This document shows positions 25,176-32,173 of a DNA stretch of 38,924 bases, in pieces. The stretch lies in assembly GCA_014896635.1 (NCBI GenBank), contig JADBKA010000011.1, forward strand, positions 1-38,924, given 5' to 3'. The DNA comes from Ktedonobacteraceae bacterium. GTDB lineage: Bacteria; Chloroflexota; Ktedonobacteria; Ktedonobacterales; Ktedonobacteraceae. The notes below the pieces were generated by a model. That model saw nothing but the letters and a program-made list of their open reading frames with translations. It ran no database searches and had not been told where the DNA came from. The position numbers and the translations under genes are program-made. Every line of letters begins with the position of its first letter. Position 1 is the stretch's first letter.

Positions 25176-25628
25176 CTATTGAGCGGGCGGAGTGGCTGAT
25201 TGGAATTTCGATGGACACTTCGCCAGCAGAGTCTGCGCCTGGAATGGCCCGTGTCCGGCATATTTGCCCTCGACGACCACCTGGATGCCGGGGCGGAAAA
25301 TATCAGGCACAACTCCGCTGTAGTTGACCGTGAGCGTCTGACCGCCATCGACAACTACAAACGTAATGCGCTGGCTCTGGTTATCACGCTGGATTGAGCC
25401 GTCCTGCACAATGCCGGCCACGCGCACCGCGCGATCCATGCAGGTGGTGCAGTGTTTCAGTTCGGCTACTGTCATGTAGTAGGTGGCACTCGCCTGCGTG
25501 TTGGCGTAGATCAGGTAGATCACAGCGCCCAGGATGGCAATACCCGCGATCAGGAAGCTGAGCGGGAAGCGTTTACGCGAGCGAGCAGGGTTCATTTCAC
25601 CCGCCGCTGTGGTCAGAGCAGGTTGCAC
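25176..25628 (-). CDS. ccmE: Heme chaperone CcmE, Cys-type variant with extra CxxC
   Basis: The 150-residue product has an N-terminal anchor (about 24-43) and the OB-like CcmE domain (TVAEL, RVAGIVQDGSI, DIFRPGIQVVVEGKYAG). The canonical heme-binding His of the HxxxY motif is replaced by Cys: the sequence reads AKCPSKF, C138 and F142. Cys variants (CxxxY) are known in archaea and some bacteria; here the Tyr is also Phe. A further CTTC pair (C60, C63) lies in ELKHCTTCMD, absent from usual CcmE. The start is GTG 25628, with GGAGG seven bases upstream; a longer frame from 25667 overlaps the previous gene. CcmE carries heme covalently from CcmC to CcmF at the outer membrane face. Confidence 0.88.
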   Translation of the reverse strand: MQPALTTAAGEMNPARSRKRFPLSFLIAGIAILGAVIYLIYANTQASATYYMTVAELKHCTTCMDRAVRVAGIVQDGSIQRDNQSQRITFVVVDGGQTLTVNYSGVVPDIFRPGIQVVVEGKYAGHGPFQAQTLLAKCPSKFQSATPPAQ

Positions 25629-25641
25629 GATACGACCTCCA

Positions 25642-26100
25642 TCAATGGGGCGCGAGAGTCGCCTCAAACAGGCTGTTGAGGAGAGCGCCCAGGATAAATA
25701 CCAGGATGCCCAGTACCAGCGTCAACTGTGGCACAATCCTGGAGAAGCGTGTAGTTTGTTTGGCGAGCTGCCGGATACGACTCTGCGCCAGGTAGATAGC
25801 CAGAAGAAACATGATCAACGCGGCAGCGATCTTCAGTACCAATACTATCACGTACGGCAAGGCCAGCGTCGTCTGTGTCAGACGATCAAACATGAGGTAG
25901 GCGCCGCTCAGCAGCAGCACGGCAATGCACACGTTCACCATGCGCTTGAAAAGCGCCGCGATGCGGGCTGCCAGGGCGGGGACCGCTTCAGTGCTGCGCA
26001 GTGCCGGTTGCACCACCAGCAAATACATTACGCTCCCCCCTACCCATATAGCCCCGGCCAGAATATGGACAGCGCGTACCAGCCAGTCAAGATTGAGCAT
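25642..26100 (-). CDS. CopD-like small integral membrane protein
   Basis: The 152-residue product has four hydrophobic segments with a His in the first (RAVHILAGAIWVGGSVMYLL), a pattern shared with CopD and related heme- or copper-linked membrane proteins. It lies between the TlpA-like gene and ccmE, 13 bases before the latter. Copper or heme handling linked to cytochrome assembly is plausible. The exact family is not certain. Confidence 0.65.
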   Translation of the reverse strand: MLNLDWLVRAVHILAGAIWVGGSVMYLLVVQPALRSTEAVPALAARIAALFKRMVNVCIAVLLLSGAYLMFDRLTQTTLALPYVIVLVLKIAAALIMFLLAIYLAQSRIRQLAKQTTRFSRIVPQLTLVLGILVFILGALLNSLFEATLAPH

Positions 26101-26119
26101 GCCCGTCCATCACTCTCCG

Positions 26120-26806
26120 CTAGCGCAGGATCTTCGCTACTTCGTATTGTAAAGCCTGCTCACTTAGAGGCGCAATCCACTTCGCCACCACCACACCGTT
26201 ACGATTGATAAACACCGTTTCCGGCAAACCCGTCACACCATAATCAACAGCAGTTGTTCCCCTGGCTGTATCCTGCACATTAGGATAGGTGATGCCATAT
26301 TTTTGCAAGAATTGCATGCCCTTGCTGGCAGGCTCCTGTCCATCAATGCCAATGAGCACAACATCCTGCTTCTGGAGATCGAGCCACGCTTTCTGAAGCA
26401 AGGGCGCCTCCTCTTTGCATGGATCGCACCAGGAAGCCCAGAAGTTAAGAATCACCGGCTTGCCCTTGAAGTCGGCCAGGCGTAAATTCTGCCCACTGTT
26501 ATTCAATTGTGGCAGCGTGAAATCGGGAGCAGGCTTGCCGATCAACGGGCTATTGATCTCACCCGCCGTCAACGTCGCATTGCCGCCAGCACCGCCAGCG
26601 CCTGTTGAACTCTGCGTTGCTGGATTCGCGGCAGGCGTGAGCAACTGCGAGCCGATCACGACGAGCAGCGCAATGTTCAGTGTGACCACGACAGCAAAAA
26701 CGACAATATTGCGTTTGCGAGATCGCCCGGCCTTTGTTACTGGCTCTACCTGTGTATCTGCTCCCTCTTTTTTATCTTCTGACGAATCGGATTCTATGAG
26801 ATTCAT
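26120..26806 (-). CDS. TlpA/ResA/CcmG-type thiol-disulfide oxidoreductase
   Basis: The 228-residue product has a cytoplasmic N-tail, a signal anchor (about 30-52), a low-complexity linker and a thioredoxin-like domain with the active site WASWCDPCKEEAP. The family reduces the CxxCH cysteines of apocytochromes or CcmH outside the membrane. It is the first gene of the ccm operon, consistent with the CcmG role. ATG 26806 is a compromise: its ribosome binding site is weak, and in-frame TTG and GTG codons lie upstream. No CcdA/DsbD electron donor is present in the window. Confidence 0.85.
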   Translation of the reverse strand: MNLIESDSSEDKKEGADTQVEPVTKAGRSRKRNIVVFAVVVTLNIALLVVIGSQLLTPAANPATQSSTGAGGAGGNATLTAGEINSPLIGKPAPDFTLPQLNNSGQNLRLADFKGKPVILNFWASWCDPCKEEAPLLQKAWLDLQKQDVVLIGIDGQEPASKGMQFLQKYGITYPNVQDTARGTTAVDYGVTGLPETVFINRNGVVVAKWIAPLSEQALQYEVAKILR

Positions 26807-26850
26807 TCTGGACGTTTCAACCCTCACCCGGCCCAGAGCCGGATGGTGTG

Positions 26851-26967
26851 ATATCAAATCCGGTTAAATAGTGATCATTAGCGTGGGGGTCCAGGGGGCC
26901 GTGCCGGCCCCCTGGCGGGGTCTGGGGTGTCCCCCCACATCAATCACTTTTTAAAAAGATTTGATAT
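26851..26967. repeat. Dispersed multi-hairpin repeat with locus-specific inverted arms
   Basis: The outer arms ATATCAAATC (26851-26860) and GATTTGATAT (26958-26967) form a perfect 10-bp inverted repeat. Inside are the core hairpin CCAGGGGGCC / GGCCCCCTGG (26891-26900 / 26906-26915), GGGGTGTCCCCCC, and CTTTTTAAAAAG (26947-26958). The element lies in the leader region of the ccm operon and almost fills the 26807-27129 gap, together with the motif at 27044-27065 and the hairpin at 27090-27120. Confidence 0.65.
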
Positions 26968-26978
26968 GAGACCTGCAA
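26950..26978 (-). promoter_or_regulatory. Weak candidate promoter of the ccm operon
   Basis: On the minus strand, TTGCAG (26978-26973) and TTTAAA (26955-26950) are separated by 17 bases. The -10 box is part of the repeat's A/T palindrome. A transcript from here would contain the strong repeat hairpin in its leader. Confidence 0.3.
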
Positions 26979-27043
26979 GGTAGAAATTAACATTTTGATT
27001 ATGGTGCCAGAGCCTGATAGGTAACTTGCAGGAATGAGGGTTT

Positions 27044-27065
27044 ACCTTACAATGACCTGAACGTT
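27044..27065 (-). promoter_or_regulatory. Conserved 22-base motif, copy 1 (upstream of the ccm operon)
   Basis: The minus strand reads AACGTTCAGG-TCAT-TGTAAGGT. The same 18 bases with a different 4-base centre occur at 28527-28548. GTTCAGG and TGTAAGG repeat at an 11-base period, as in direct-repeat boxes of PhoB/OmpR-type regulators. Confidence 0.5.
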
Positions 27066-27089
27066 AGAGAGGAGAAGCGAGAGGCATTT

Positions 27090-27120
27090 CATAGTTCGGG
27101 GTCTGTTACCCCGAACTATG
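27090..27120 (-). terminator. Strong hairpin after the PfpI-like gene
   Basis: A perfect 13-bp stem pairs CATAGTTCGGGGT (27090-27102) with ACCCCGAACTATG (27108-27120), loop of five. It starts ten bases after the stop of the minus-strand gene. A long T-run is lacking, so termination efficiency is uncertain. Confidence 0.55.
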
Positions 27121-27129
27121 CAGTAGCAT

Positions 27130-27717
27130 CTAAGCGGTGATCGTGCCGGCGCGCCCCTGCGCTTTTTGCGCCTTGTATTCGGCAAAGAGCGCAATCATGG
27201 CAGGATTGAAGACCGGCAGATCTTTCGGGCTGCGACTGCTCACCCAGTTCTTATCCCGCACCATTTCTTTATCAACCCAGTTACCTCCCGCATTGCGAAT
27301 ATCATCCTGGATGGTGTGGTAACTGGTGAGCGTGCGACCCTTGACGCAACCGGCAGATACGAGCAGCCAGGGCGCATGACAAATGACAGCTATCGGCCTC
27401 CCGCTGCGATCTATCTGCCTGACGAACTCCTGTGCTCTGGGCTGCACACGCAAGAAATCAGCATTGAGAGCGCCGCCTGGCAGCATGACGGCATCGAAAT
27501 CGCTGGCGCTGGCCTGATCGAGGGTCATATCGACTTTGAAAGTCCCGGCCTTCTCGTCATGGTTCATAGCCGTGACCTGGCCCGCTTTAGGAGATACGAC
27601 CACCGTGGTCGCGCCAGCCTGCTCAAGAGCCTTTTTTGGCTCGGTGAATTCGGCCTGCTCAAAGTCATCGGCGACCAGAATGGCAACTTTCATCCCATTG
27701 AGTTTGTTCTGTGTCAT
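27130..27717 (-). CDS. DJ-1/PfpI family protein (type 1 glutamine amidotransferase-like)
   Basis: The 195-residue product is a full-length PfpI/YhbO-like protein: KVAILVADDFEQAEF at the start, DAVMLPGG, and the nucleophile elbow AVICHAPWLL with C113 followed by H114. Members act on glycated or damaged molecules or as stress proteins; the activity here is not certain. ATG 27717 has AGGAGG five bases upstream, which decides against an earlier in-frame ATG at 27741. Confidence 0.88.
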   Translation of the reverse strand: MTQNKLNGMKVAILVADDFEQAEFTEPKKALEQAGATTVVVSPKAGQVTAMNHDEKAGTFKVDMTLDQASASDFDAVMLPGGALNADFLRVQPRAQEFVRQIDRSGRPIAVICHAPWLLVSAGCVKGRTLTSYHTIQDDIRNAGGNWVDKEMVRDKNWVSSRSPKDLPVFNPAMIALFAEYKAQKAQGRAGTITA

Positions 27718-27831
27718 GGTTTCCTCCTGGAATTCAGGCACACTGGTAAAACTTTCGGTGTCCTGTTGAACACCTCACAGAACACGAATCAGTGCGCCGG
27801 AAAGAAACTCAACCGGAATGAGCGCGCCGTA

Positions 27832-28419
27832 TCATGGAAGCAGCAAGAAAACACCAGCAAAATGGAGCATCAGGCCAATAACGGCTACAAACAGGCCAGC
27901 GGCAGTGGCAAAAGGCCAGGCACTGCGTGGCGGGGTGAACACAGCGTCTGCCGGCAGAGCCACTTCCGCTTCGGCAGATTGAGTAATCCTGGTTTTTGCC
28001 CGGACGTGAGTATGCAAAAGCTGGTGAATAGTATGATAGAGCACACGGGCATCAAATGGCTTTAGCAGGCTAACGGTAGGCATAAGAGTTGTAGTGACAC
28101 TCTGGGTAGCCTGTCCACTCAGAGACGCATTTTCCGGCAGAACGGATGGCAGGCTTTCCCAGGAGAGCACAACAACGGGCAGCCGCGAGAGCCAGGGATG
28201 CGAGCGGACGTACTCTAACATCGTACTATCACTTTTCGTCCTGCGGTCCAGGTCGAGCAGTAGCAAGTTAAAAGAGTGGGCATCAACAGATGGAATGGTA
28301 TCAAGAGATTCGGCAGCAATTACACGTATGCCCTGCTGTTGCAGGCCCAGGACGATGAGCCGGCGCAGAGACGCATCAGCTTCTATCAACAGAATGGTAG
28401 ATCTGCCCGCCTGCGACAT
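27832..28419 (-). CDS. Membrane-tethered response-regulator receiver protein
   Basis: The 195-residue product starts with a receiver domain (about 7-135): E13 and D15 in the acidic pocket, phospho-acceptor candidate D56 in LLLLDLD, and K120 in LLKPFD. There is no DNA-binding output. Instead it ends in a membrane segment (about 167-194, WPFATAAGLFVAVIGLML). Such a protein could hold phosphoryl groups at the membrane or act as a sink for the adjacent hybrid kinase, whose gene lies 130 bases upstream in the same direction. GAGGGA precedes ATG 28419 by nine bases. The region between the two genes contains the motif at 28527-28548. Confidence 0.7.
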   Translation of the reverse strand: MSQAGRSTILLIEADASLRRLIVLGLQQQGIRVIAAESLDTIPSVDAHSFNLLLLDLDRRTKSDSTMLEYVRSHPWLSRLPVVVLSWESLPSVLPENASLSGQATQSVTTTLMPTVSLLKPFDARVLYHTIHQLLHTHVRAKTRITQSAEAEVALPADAVFTPPRSAWPFATAAGLFVAVIGLMLHFAGVFLLLP

Positions 28420-28526
28420 ATGTTCTGTTCCCTCTGTTTACTCTAACAGGTAAGTCCTGGAGTAGCTCTCTCTTTTTTTAAGCATAATCGAGGAACATTA
28501 CAATTTCCTGATGCCTTAGTGTCTAC

Positions 28527-28548
28527 ACCTTACAGCGGCCTGAACGTT
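28527..28548 (-). promoter_or_regulatory. Conserved 22-base motif, copy 2 (between hybrid kinase and receiver genes)
   Basis: The minus strand reads AACGTTCAGG-CCGC-TGTAAGGT, directly after the hybrid kinase stop and about 108 bases before the receiver start. It agrees with copy 1 at all 18 positions outside the central four. Confidence 0.5.
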
Positions 28549-30537
28549 TCACAATTTTGCCAGTTTGTAGCCAACGTCGGGGACAGTCAGGATATAGCGG
28601 GGGCGGCGTGAATCAGTTTCGATTTTACGACGCAGGCGGCTAATGTAGACCCAGATGAAGTCGATATCGCGGTTGTATTCTGGTCCCCACACTTTTTCAA
28701 GCAGGAGTTCATGGGTAACAACAATACCTGCATTCTGGGCCAGCAGGCTGAGCAGCTTGTACTCGGTCCGGCTGAGCTGGATCTGGCGGCCCTGCACGGT
28801 AACGATATGCTGAGCATAGTCGATAGTCAGCTCGCCGGTGGTGAAGACGCTCTGGCTGGCGGCCTGCTCAGGAGCAGCAGTACGGCGCCGCAACAACGCA
28901 CGCACACGCGCCAGCAGCTCTTTCATGCTAAAAGGCTTGATCACCAGGTCATCACTGCCCAGATCGAGAAGCTGAGCACGCTCGTCCTCATCGCAATCAT
29001 CGCAAAGCATGATTACAGGCGTTTGCGAGAATTCGCGCACGCGCTGTAAAAGTTCAATCCCGCTCATATCGGCAAGGCGCGTGGAAAGAATGAGGATCTC
29101 TGGCTCCTCCAGATCAAGCTGGCGCAGGCACTGGAGACCCTGACTGACGGCATGTACGCGATATTGCTGCTCTTCAAGATTAGCGCGCAGATAACGTATG
29201 AGACGTGAATCACTTTCAGCCAGCAAGACATGGGCGCTGCGGTTGGTTCTGCGCAAAGCAAGCGGTGTCGTACTCCGCTGCTGCGGGAGCGTCGCGTCGG
29301 ATTCGGCGAGAGCGGCAGTGACGCACGATTGCATGACCGAGGTAGTGCGTGGCGTGAAAGGCAACGTAAAATAGAATGTTGCGCCGTGGCCGGGACCGGC
29401 AGAATCGGCCCAGATTTTGCCGCCATGCGCTTCAACGGTTGCGCGGGCTGCTGCCAGGCCGAGACCACTGCCTTTCTGTGGCTCATCGTCGGACGAGATC
29501 CGGTAGAACCGGTCAAAGATATGCTCCAGATGTTGAGGGGCAATGCCAACGCCTTCGTCTGTAATGCTGACACGCACCTCAACATCATTAGCTTCGAGGC
29601 GAATTTTCACCGGGCTGCCTGCCGGTGAATAGGCGATGGCGTTGCCTATCAGGTGGTTCATAACCAGCTCGATGCGCCCTGCATCACACATCACGGGTGC
29701 AATATCGGGCGGAATATCCAGGACAAAGCGATGAGCCTGGATATCGTTCTGCCAGTATTTGACCTGCTGGAGCAACAAATCAGCGAGTTGCACCTGGGCC
29801 AGGTGCAGCGTACATGCGCCAGTTTCAAAGCGCCAGACATCGAGCAGCGTATTGAGCACATCATGGAGACGATCTGCCTGCGTGTCGATCATTTGCAGCA
29901 TTTCGCGCTGAATCGCCGCGTCCCAGCGAGCCGAGTTGCCGAGCAGCGTGGTAGCACAGCCTTTGATGACCGCGAGTGGAGTTTTCAGCTCGTGCGCAGC
30001 GCGAGCCAGAGCCTCGCTATGCGCTTCGGCGGCGGAACGTTCCAGGGTAATATCTTCAAGAAGAAAGCCGCGTCCACTCAAATGGCTATCGTGGCTGCGC
30101 ACCGGAAAGGTGCGCAAACGCAGCCAGCGTGTAGTGCTCCCCTGATCCTCTCCGCTCGTCAGGGCAAGCTCGATAGTATATTCCTGTTCAGTCGCGCGCC
30201 AGAGGCGTTCCAGATCGCTGCGAGCGCGCAGCGGATCGGCGGCGAGAGCGAGCAGTTGCTTGCGCAGATCGAGTTTCTCCGTGCTGCTTGCAGTGGACTT
30301 TGTGAGACGCAGCAAGCGGAGCGCGCTCTGATTACAATAGATAATACGCTCCTGCTCGTTGAGCAGAAGAAAGCCACTGCTCAGGTTGCCACAGACATCA
30401 GCAAGAGCGGCAAACTCGCGCGTGAAGCCAACCGGCAGGGATGGTACAGCTTGAACAGGCTGATCTGCTACAGGCTGTTGTGCAGTAGTCATGATGTTAC
30501 TTTCTGCAAACCAGACGTCCTCGCTCTGGATGTACAT
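28549..30537 (-). CDS. Hybrid sensor kinase - receiver - winged-helix DNA-binding protein
   Basis: From ATG 30537 the product has 662 residues in one soluble chain. A PAS-like domain (about 40-165) is followed by HisKA with the phospho-acceptor in AAHELKTPL (H near 182), and an HATPase domain with MNHLIGNAIAY, DEGVGIAP and GSGLGLAAA. A receiver (about 430-545) ends in VIKPFS. An OmpR/PhoB-type winged helix (about 560-660) has LSRTEYKLLSLLA and a VGYKLAKL end. The receiver lacks the phospho-acceptor Asp: the site reads LILSTRLADMSG, with Ser where Asp belongs. No membrane segment is seen, so the signal is probably cytoplasmic. The start is uncertain; GTG 30594 and ATG 30492 are alternatives. 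Confidence 0.85.
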   Translation of the reverse strand: MYIQSEDVWFAESNIMTTAQQPVADQPVQAVPSLPVGFTREFAALADVCGNLSSGFLLLNEQERIIYCNQSALRLLRLTKSTASSTEKLDLRKQLLALAADPLRARSDLERLWRATEQEYTIELALTSGEDQGSTTRWLRLRTFPVRSHDSHLSGRGFLLEDITLERSAAEAHSEALARAAHELKTPLAVIKGCATTLLGNSARWDAAIQREMLQMIDTQADRLHDVLNTLLDVWRFETGACTLHLAQVQLADLLLQQVKYWQNDIQAHRFVLDIPPDIAPVMCDAGRIELVMNHLIGNAIAYSPAGSPVKIRLEANDVEVRVSITDEGVGIAPQHLEHIFDRFYRISSDDEPQKGSGLGLAAARATVEAHGGKIWADSAGPGHGATFYFTLPFTPRTTSVMQSCVTAALAESDATLPQQRSTTPLALRRTNRSAHVLLAESDSRLIRYLRANLEEQQYRVHAVSQGLQCLRQLDLEEPEILILSTRLADMSGIELLQRVREFSQTPVIMLCDDCDEDERAQLLDLGSDDLVIKPFSMKELLARVRALLRRRTAAPEQAASQSVFTTGELTIDYAQHIVTVQGRQIQLSRTEYKLLSLLAQNAGIVVTHELLLEKVWGPEYNRDIDFIWVYISRLRRKIETDSRRPRYILTVPDVGYKLAKL

Positions 30538-30599
30538 GTCTTCTTCAGGGGAATTGCTCCGCAAACCGTACCCCTTTCCCTCGAATTCGCGCACTTCTG

Positions 30600-30627
30600 A
30601 TCATTCTTATTTTAAGGGTGACGTCAA
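30600..30627 (-). promoter_or_regulatory. Promoter of the hybrid kinase gene
   Basis: On the minus strand, TTGACG (30627-30622) and AATGAT (30605-30600) are separated by 16 bases. The start of transcription would lie near 30593, which favours the ATG at 30537 over GTG 30594. Confidence 0.45.
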
Positions 30628-30759
30628 CCTTAGGGGAAAAGCCTGATGAGGACACTCCCAGACCCTGGCAAAACTCTTTTTCCCCTTCGTTCTTCATCAG
30701 GAAAATGGAAAAACGCGGGAGTCACAAGCAAAAGGAGAGAAAAAGACGGCCAATATTTT

Positions 30760-31179
30760 TTACATCATGGCAATCATCACAACAATCACAAGATGTAAAA
30801 TCATAGCAATGATGCAGCCAACAGCAACGAAGACGACCCAGCGCCGGTCGTAGAGGTAGGATTTCTTGCGGGTGAGATACGCCTGCGACCAGCGATCAGC
30901 CGCAACAATCCCCATAGCGATGCGTAAGCGTAGAGGAGAGCGCACGGGAGAATGGGCGAGTTCGTACTGCAAAGCGGCATGACAGCTTTTGCATAGTACC
31001 CAGGAGAAGCGTGGTTCCGCCACTTCATGTGGCTCTGTGAGATGTACAGGTGAAAACCAGATGCGGCGTGTACAGATCGAGCAGCGCGTGGCCGGGTGTT
31101 TCCTGGATTGATGTTCGCCGGGTGGACGATCAACGACGACGGTTCCCCACCCTGGCTGTCCTGGTACTGGCTCTTTCAT
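30760..31179 (-). CDS. Zinc-ribbon protein with C-terminal membrane anchor, unknown function
   Basis: The 139-residue product has two CxxC pairs, CSIC (C33, C36) and CKSC (C63, C66), spaced as in a zinc ribbon, then a basic middle region and one hydrophobic segment at the C-terminus (about 112-137). AAAGGAG lies nine bases before ATG 31179, which supports a real gene. No family was recognised. A metal-binding cytoplasmic domain held at the membrane is the plain reading. Downstream, 30601-30759 contains worn repeat sequence and a long imperfect hairpin (about 30644-30701). Confidence 0.6.
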   Translation of the reverse strand: MKEPVPGQPGWGTVVVDRPPGEHQSRKHPATRCSICTRRIWFSPVHLTEPHEVAEPRFSWVLCKSCHAALQYELAHSPVRSPLRLRIAMGIVAADRWSQAYLTRKKSYLYDRRWVVFVAVGCIIAMILHLVIVVMIAMM

Positions 31180-31343
31180 GTGAAACCGCTCCTTTCTGCT
31201 CTGCTCTCTGGCCGAAATAAGGGCTACCTGTCCTCGCCTGTGATCTATTTGTGATACGTCACCACGCTCTCAATTGTAACACACAGAAAATGTTTGAGAA
31301 AAGATTTGGCATTGTCTGTCCCGTCTCTATTCCATAGATAGCA
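31180..31343. other. Divergent promoter region without a gene
   Basis: The A+T-rich gap between the zinc-ribbon gene and the structured leader holds no coding frame. TTACAAT on the minus strand (near 31275) is a possible -10 box for the zinc-ribbon gene, without a convincing -35 box. Confidence 0.35.
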
Positions 31344-31491
31344 TATAATAGAAATAATCAACTGGTCTGCTGGCAGCGAGTATCATTCATCACACTCTCT
31401 TGTCCATCTGAACGTCTATCAAGACGTGAGGCAATGTTGCTTTTTTGAAAACAACATCGTCTCAGGGTAAGAGCGATATTCGCTGCCAGCA
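31344..31491 (+). ncRNA. Candidate structured leader RNA upstream of the nitroreductase gene
   Basis: A perfect TATAAT (31344-31349) would start a transcript near 31357. The RNA can close a 17-bp stem between 31368-31384 and 31475-31491, all Watson-Crick except one G-U pair that works only in plus-strand RNA. Inside are a helix CUCUU/AAGAG (31397-31401 / 31469-31473), a hairpin ACGUCU-AUCA-AGACGU (31412-31427), and a hairpin AUGUUG / CAACAU (31434-31439 / 31452-31457) extended by UUUU/AAAA. This is a branched multi-stem fold ending 40 bases before the gene. No known riboswitch consensus was recognised. A DNA palindrome or MITE remnant is the alternative. Confidence 0.5.
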
Positions 31492-31531
31492 AGTATTATC
31501 ACAATCTCAGAATGAGTGATTAAAGTGTAGT

Positions 31532-32131
31532 ATGAGTGAATCAACTGTATTTAAAACAATTAAGCGGCGATACAGCATCGGCAAGCTGACCGGGCAAAGT
31601 CCGACGCGAGAGCAGATCGGGCGCATGCTGGAAGCCGCGACCCACGCGCCGAATCATTATCGAGTGGAACCCTGGCGCTTCTTCGTCGTGGCCGGTAAGG
31701 CGCGCAACGAGCTGGGGGCGATCATGGAGCGGGCGCTGGCGAAGCGCACGGAAGAACAGGCAGGCAACATGGCCAGTGGCAAAGTACAGGCGCTGCTAGA
31801 AAAGGAGCGCAACAAGCCATTGCGGGCGCCGGTGGTCATCGTGGTGGCGGCTGAGCATCCCCGGCGACCGGGCATCCTGGATATTGAGAATGTTGCCGCG
31901 ACGGCGGCGGCTGTCGAGAACATGCTACTGGCAGCGGAAGAGATGGGCCTGGCCTGTATGTGGCGTACAGGGGACGCGGCGTATGACCCGCTGGTCAAGC
32001 AATGGCTCGGCCTGGAGCCAGAGGATCACATCGTCGCATTTGTCTATACAGGCTATCCGGCTATTCCACCGATAGAGCGTCATCCCACGCCGGTCGAGGA
32101 AAAAACCACCTGGCTCGGCTGGCCGGAGTAA
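31532..32131 (+). CDS. Nitroreductase family protein (YdjA-like)
   Basis: The 199-residue product is a compact FMN-dependent nitroreductase fold: FKTIKRRYSIGKL near the start binds the FMN phosphate. AATHAPNHYRVEPWRFFVV is the diagnostic segment of the YdjA/small-subunit group. AAAVENMLLAAEEMGLACMWRTG and LGLEPEDHIVAFVYTGYP follow. Such enzymes reduce nitro compounds, quinones or enones with NAD(P)H. ATG 31532 has no good ribosome binding site, which fits control by the structured leader upstream. It converges on apt across a repeat-derived hairpin. Confidence 0.88.
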   Translation: MSESTVFKTIKRRYSIGKLTGQSPTREQIGRMLEAATHAPNHYRVEPWRFFVVAGKARNELGAIMERALAKRTEEQAGNMASGKVQALLEKERNKPLRAPVVIVVAAEHPRRPGILDIENVAATAAAVENMLLAAEEMGLACMWRTGDAAYDPLVKQWLGLEPEDHIVAFVYTGYPAIPPIERHPTPVEEKTTWLGWPE

Positions 32132-32134
32132 AGA

Positions 32135-32168
32135 GGGGGCCAGGAGGGCATACGTCCTCCTGGCCCTC
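32135..32168. terminator. Repeat-derived bidirectional terminator hairpin
   Basis: GGGGGCCAGGAGGG (32135-32148) pairs with 32155-32168, including the repeat core CCAGGAGG/CCTCCTGG. It sits in the 42-base gap between the convergent nitroreductase and apt genes. Confidence 0.6.
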
Positions 32169-32173
32169 CCCAC

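Noticed and set aside
26851..26967. Riboswitch in the ccm leader
   Set aside because: The structure is a copy of the dispersed repeat found at unrelated genes, so a ligand-sensing role is not supported.
29653..30600. Plus-strand open frame of 315 codons opposite the hybrid kinase
   Set aside because: It mirrors the kinase domains and shows no motif of its own.
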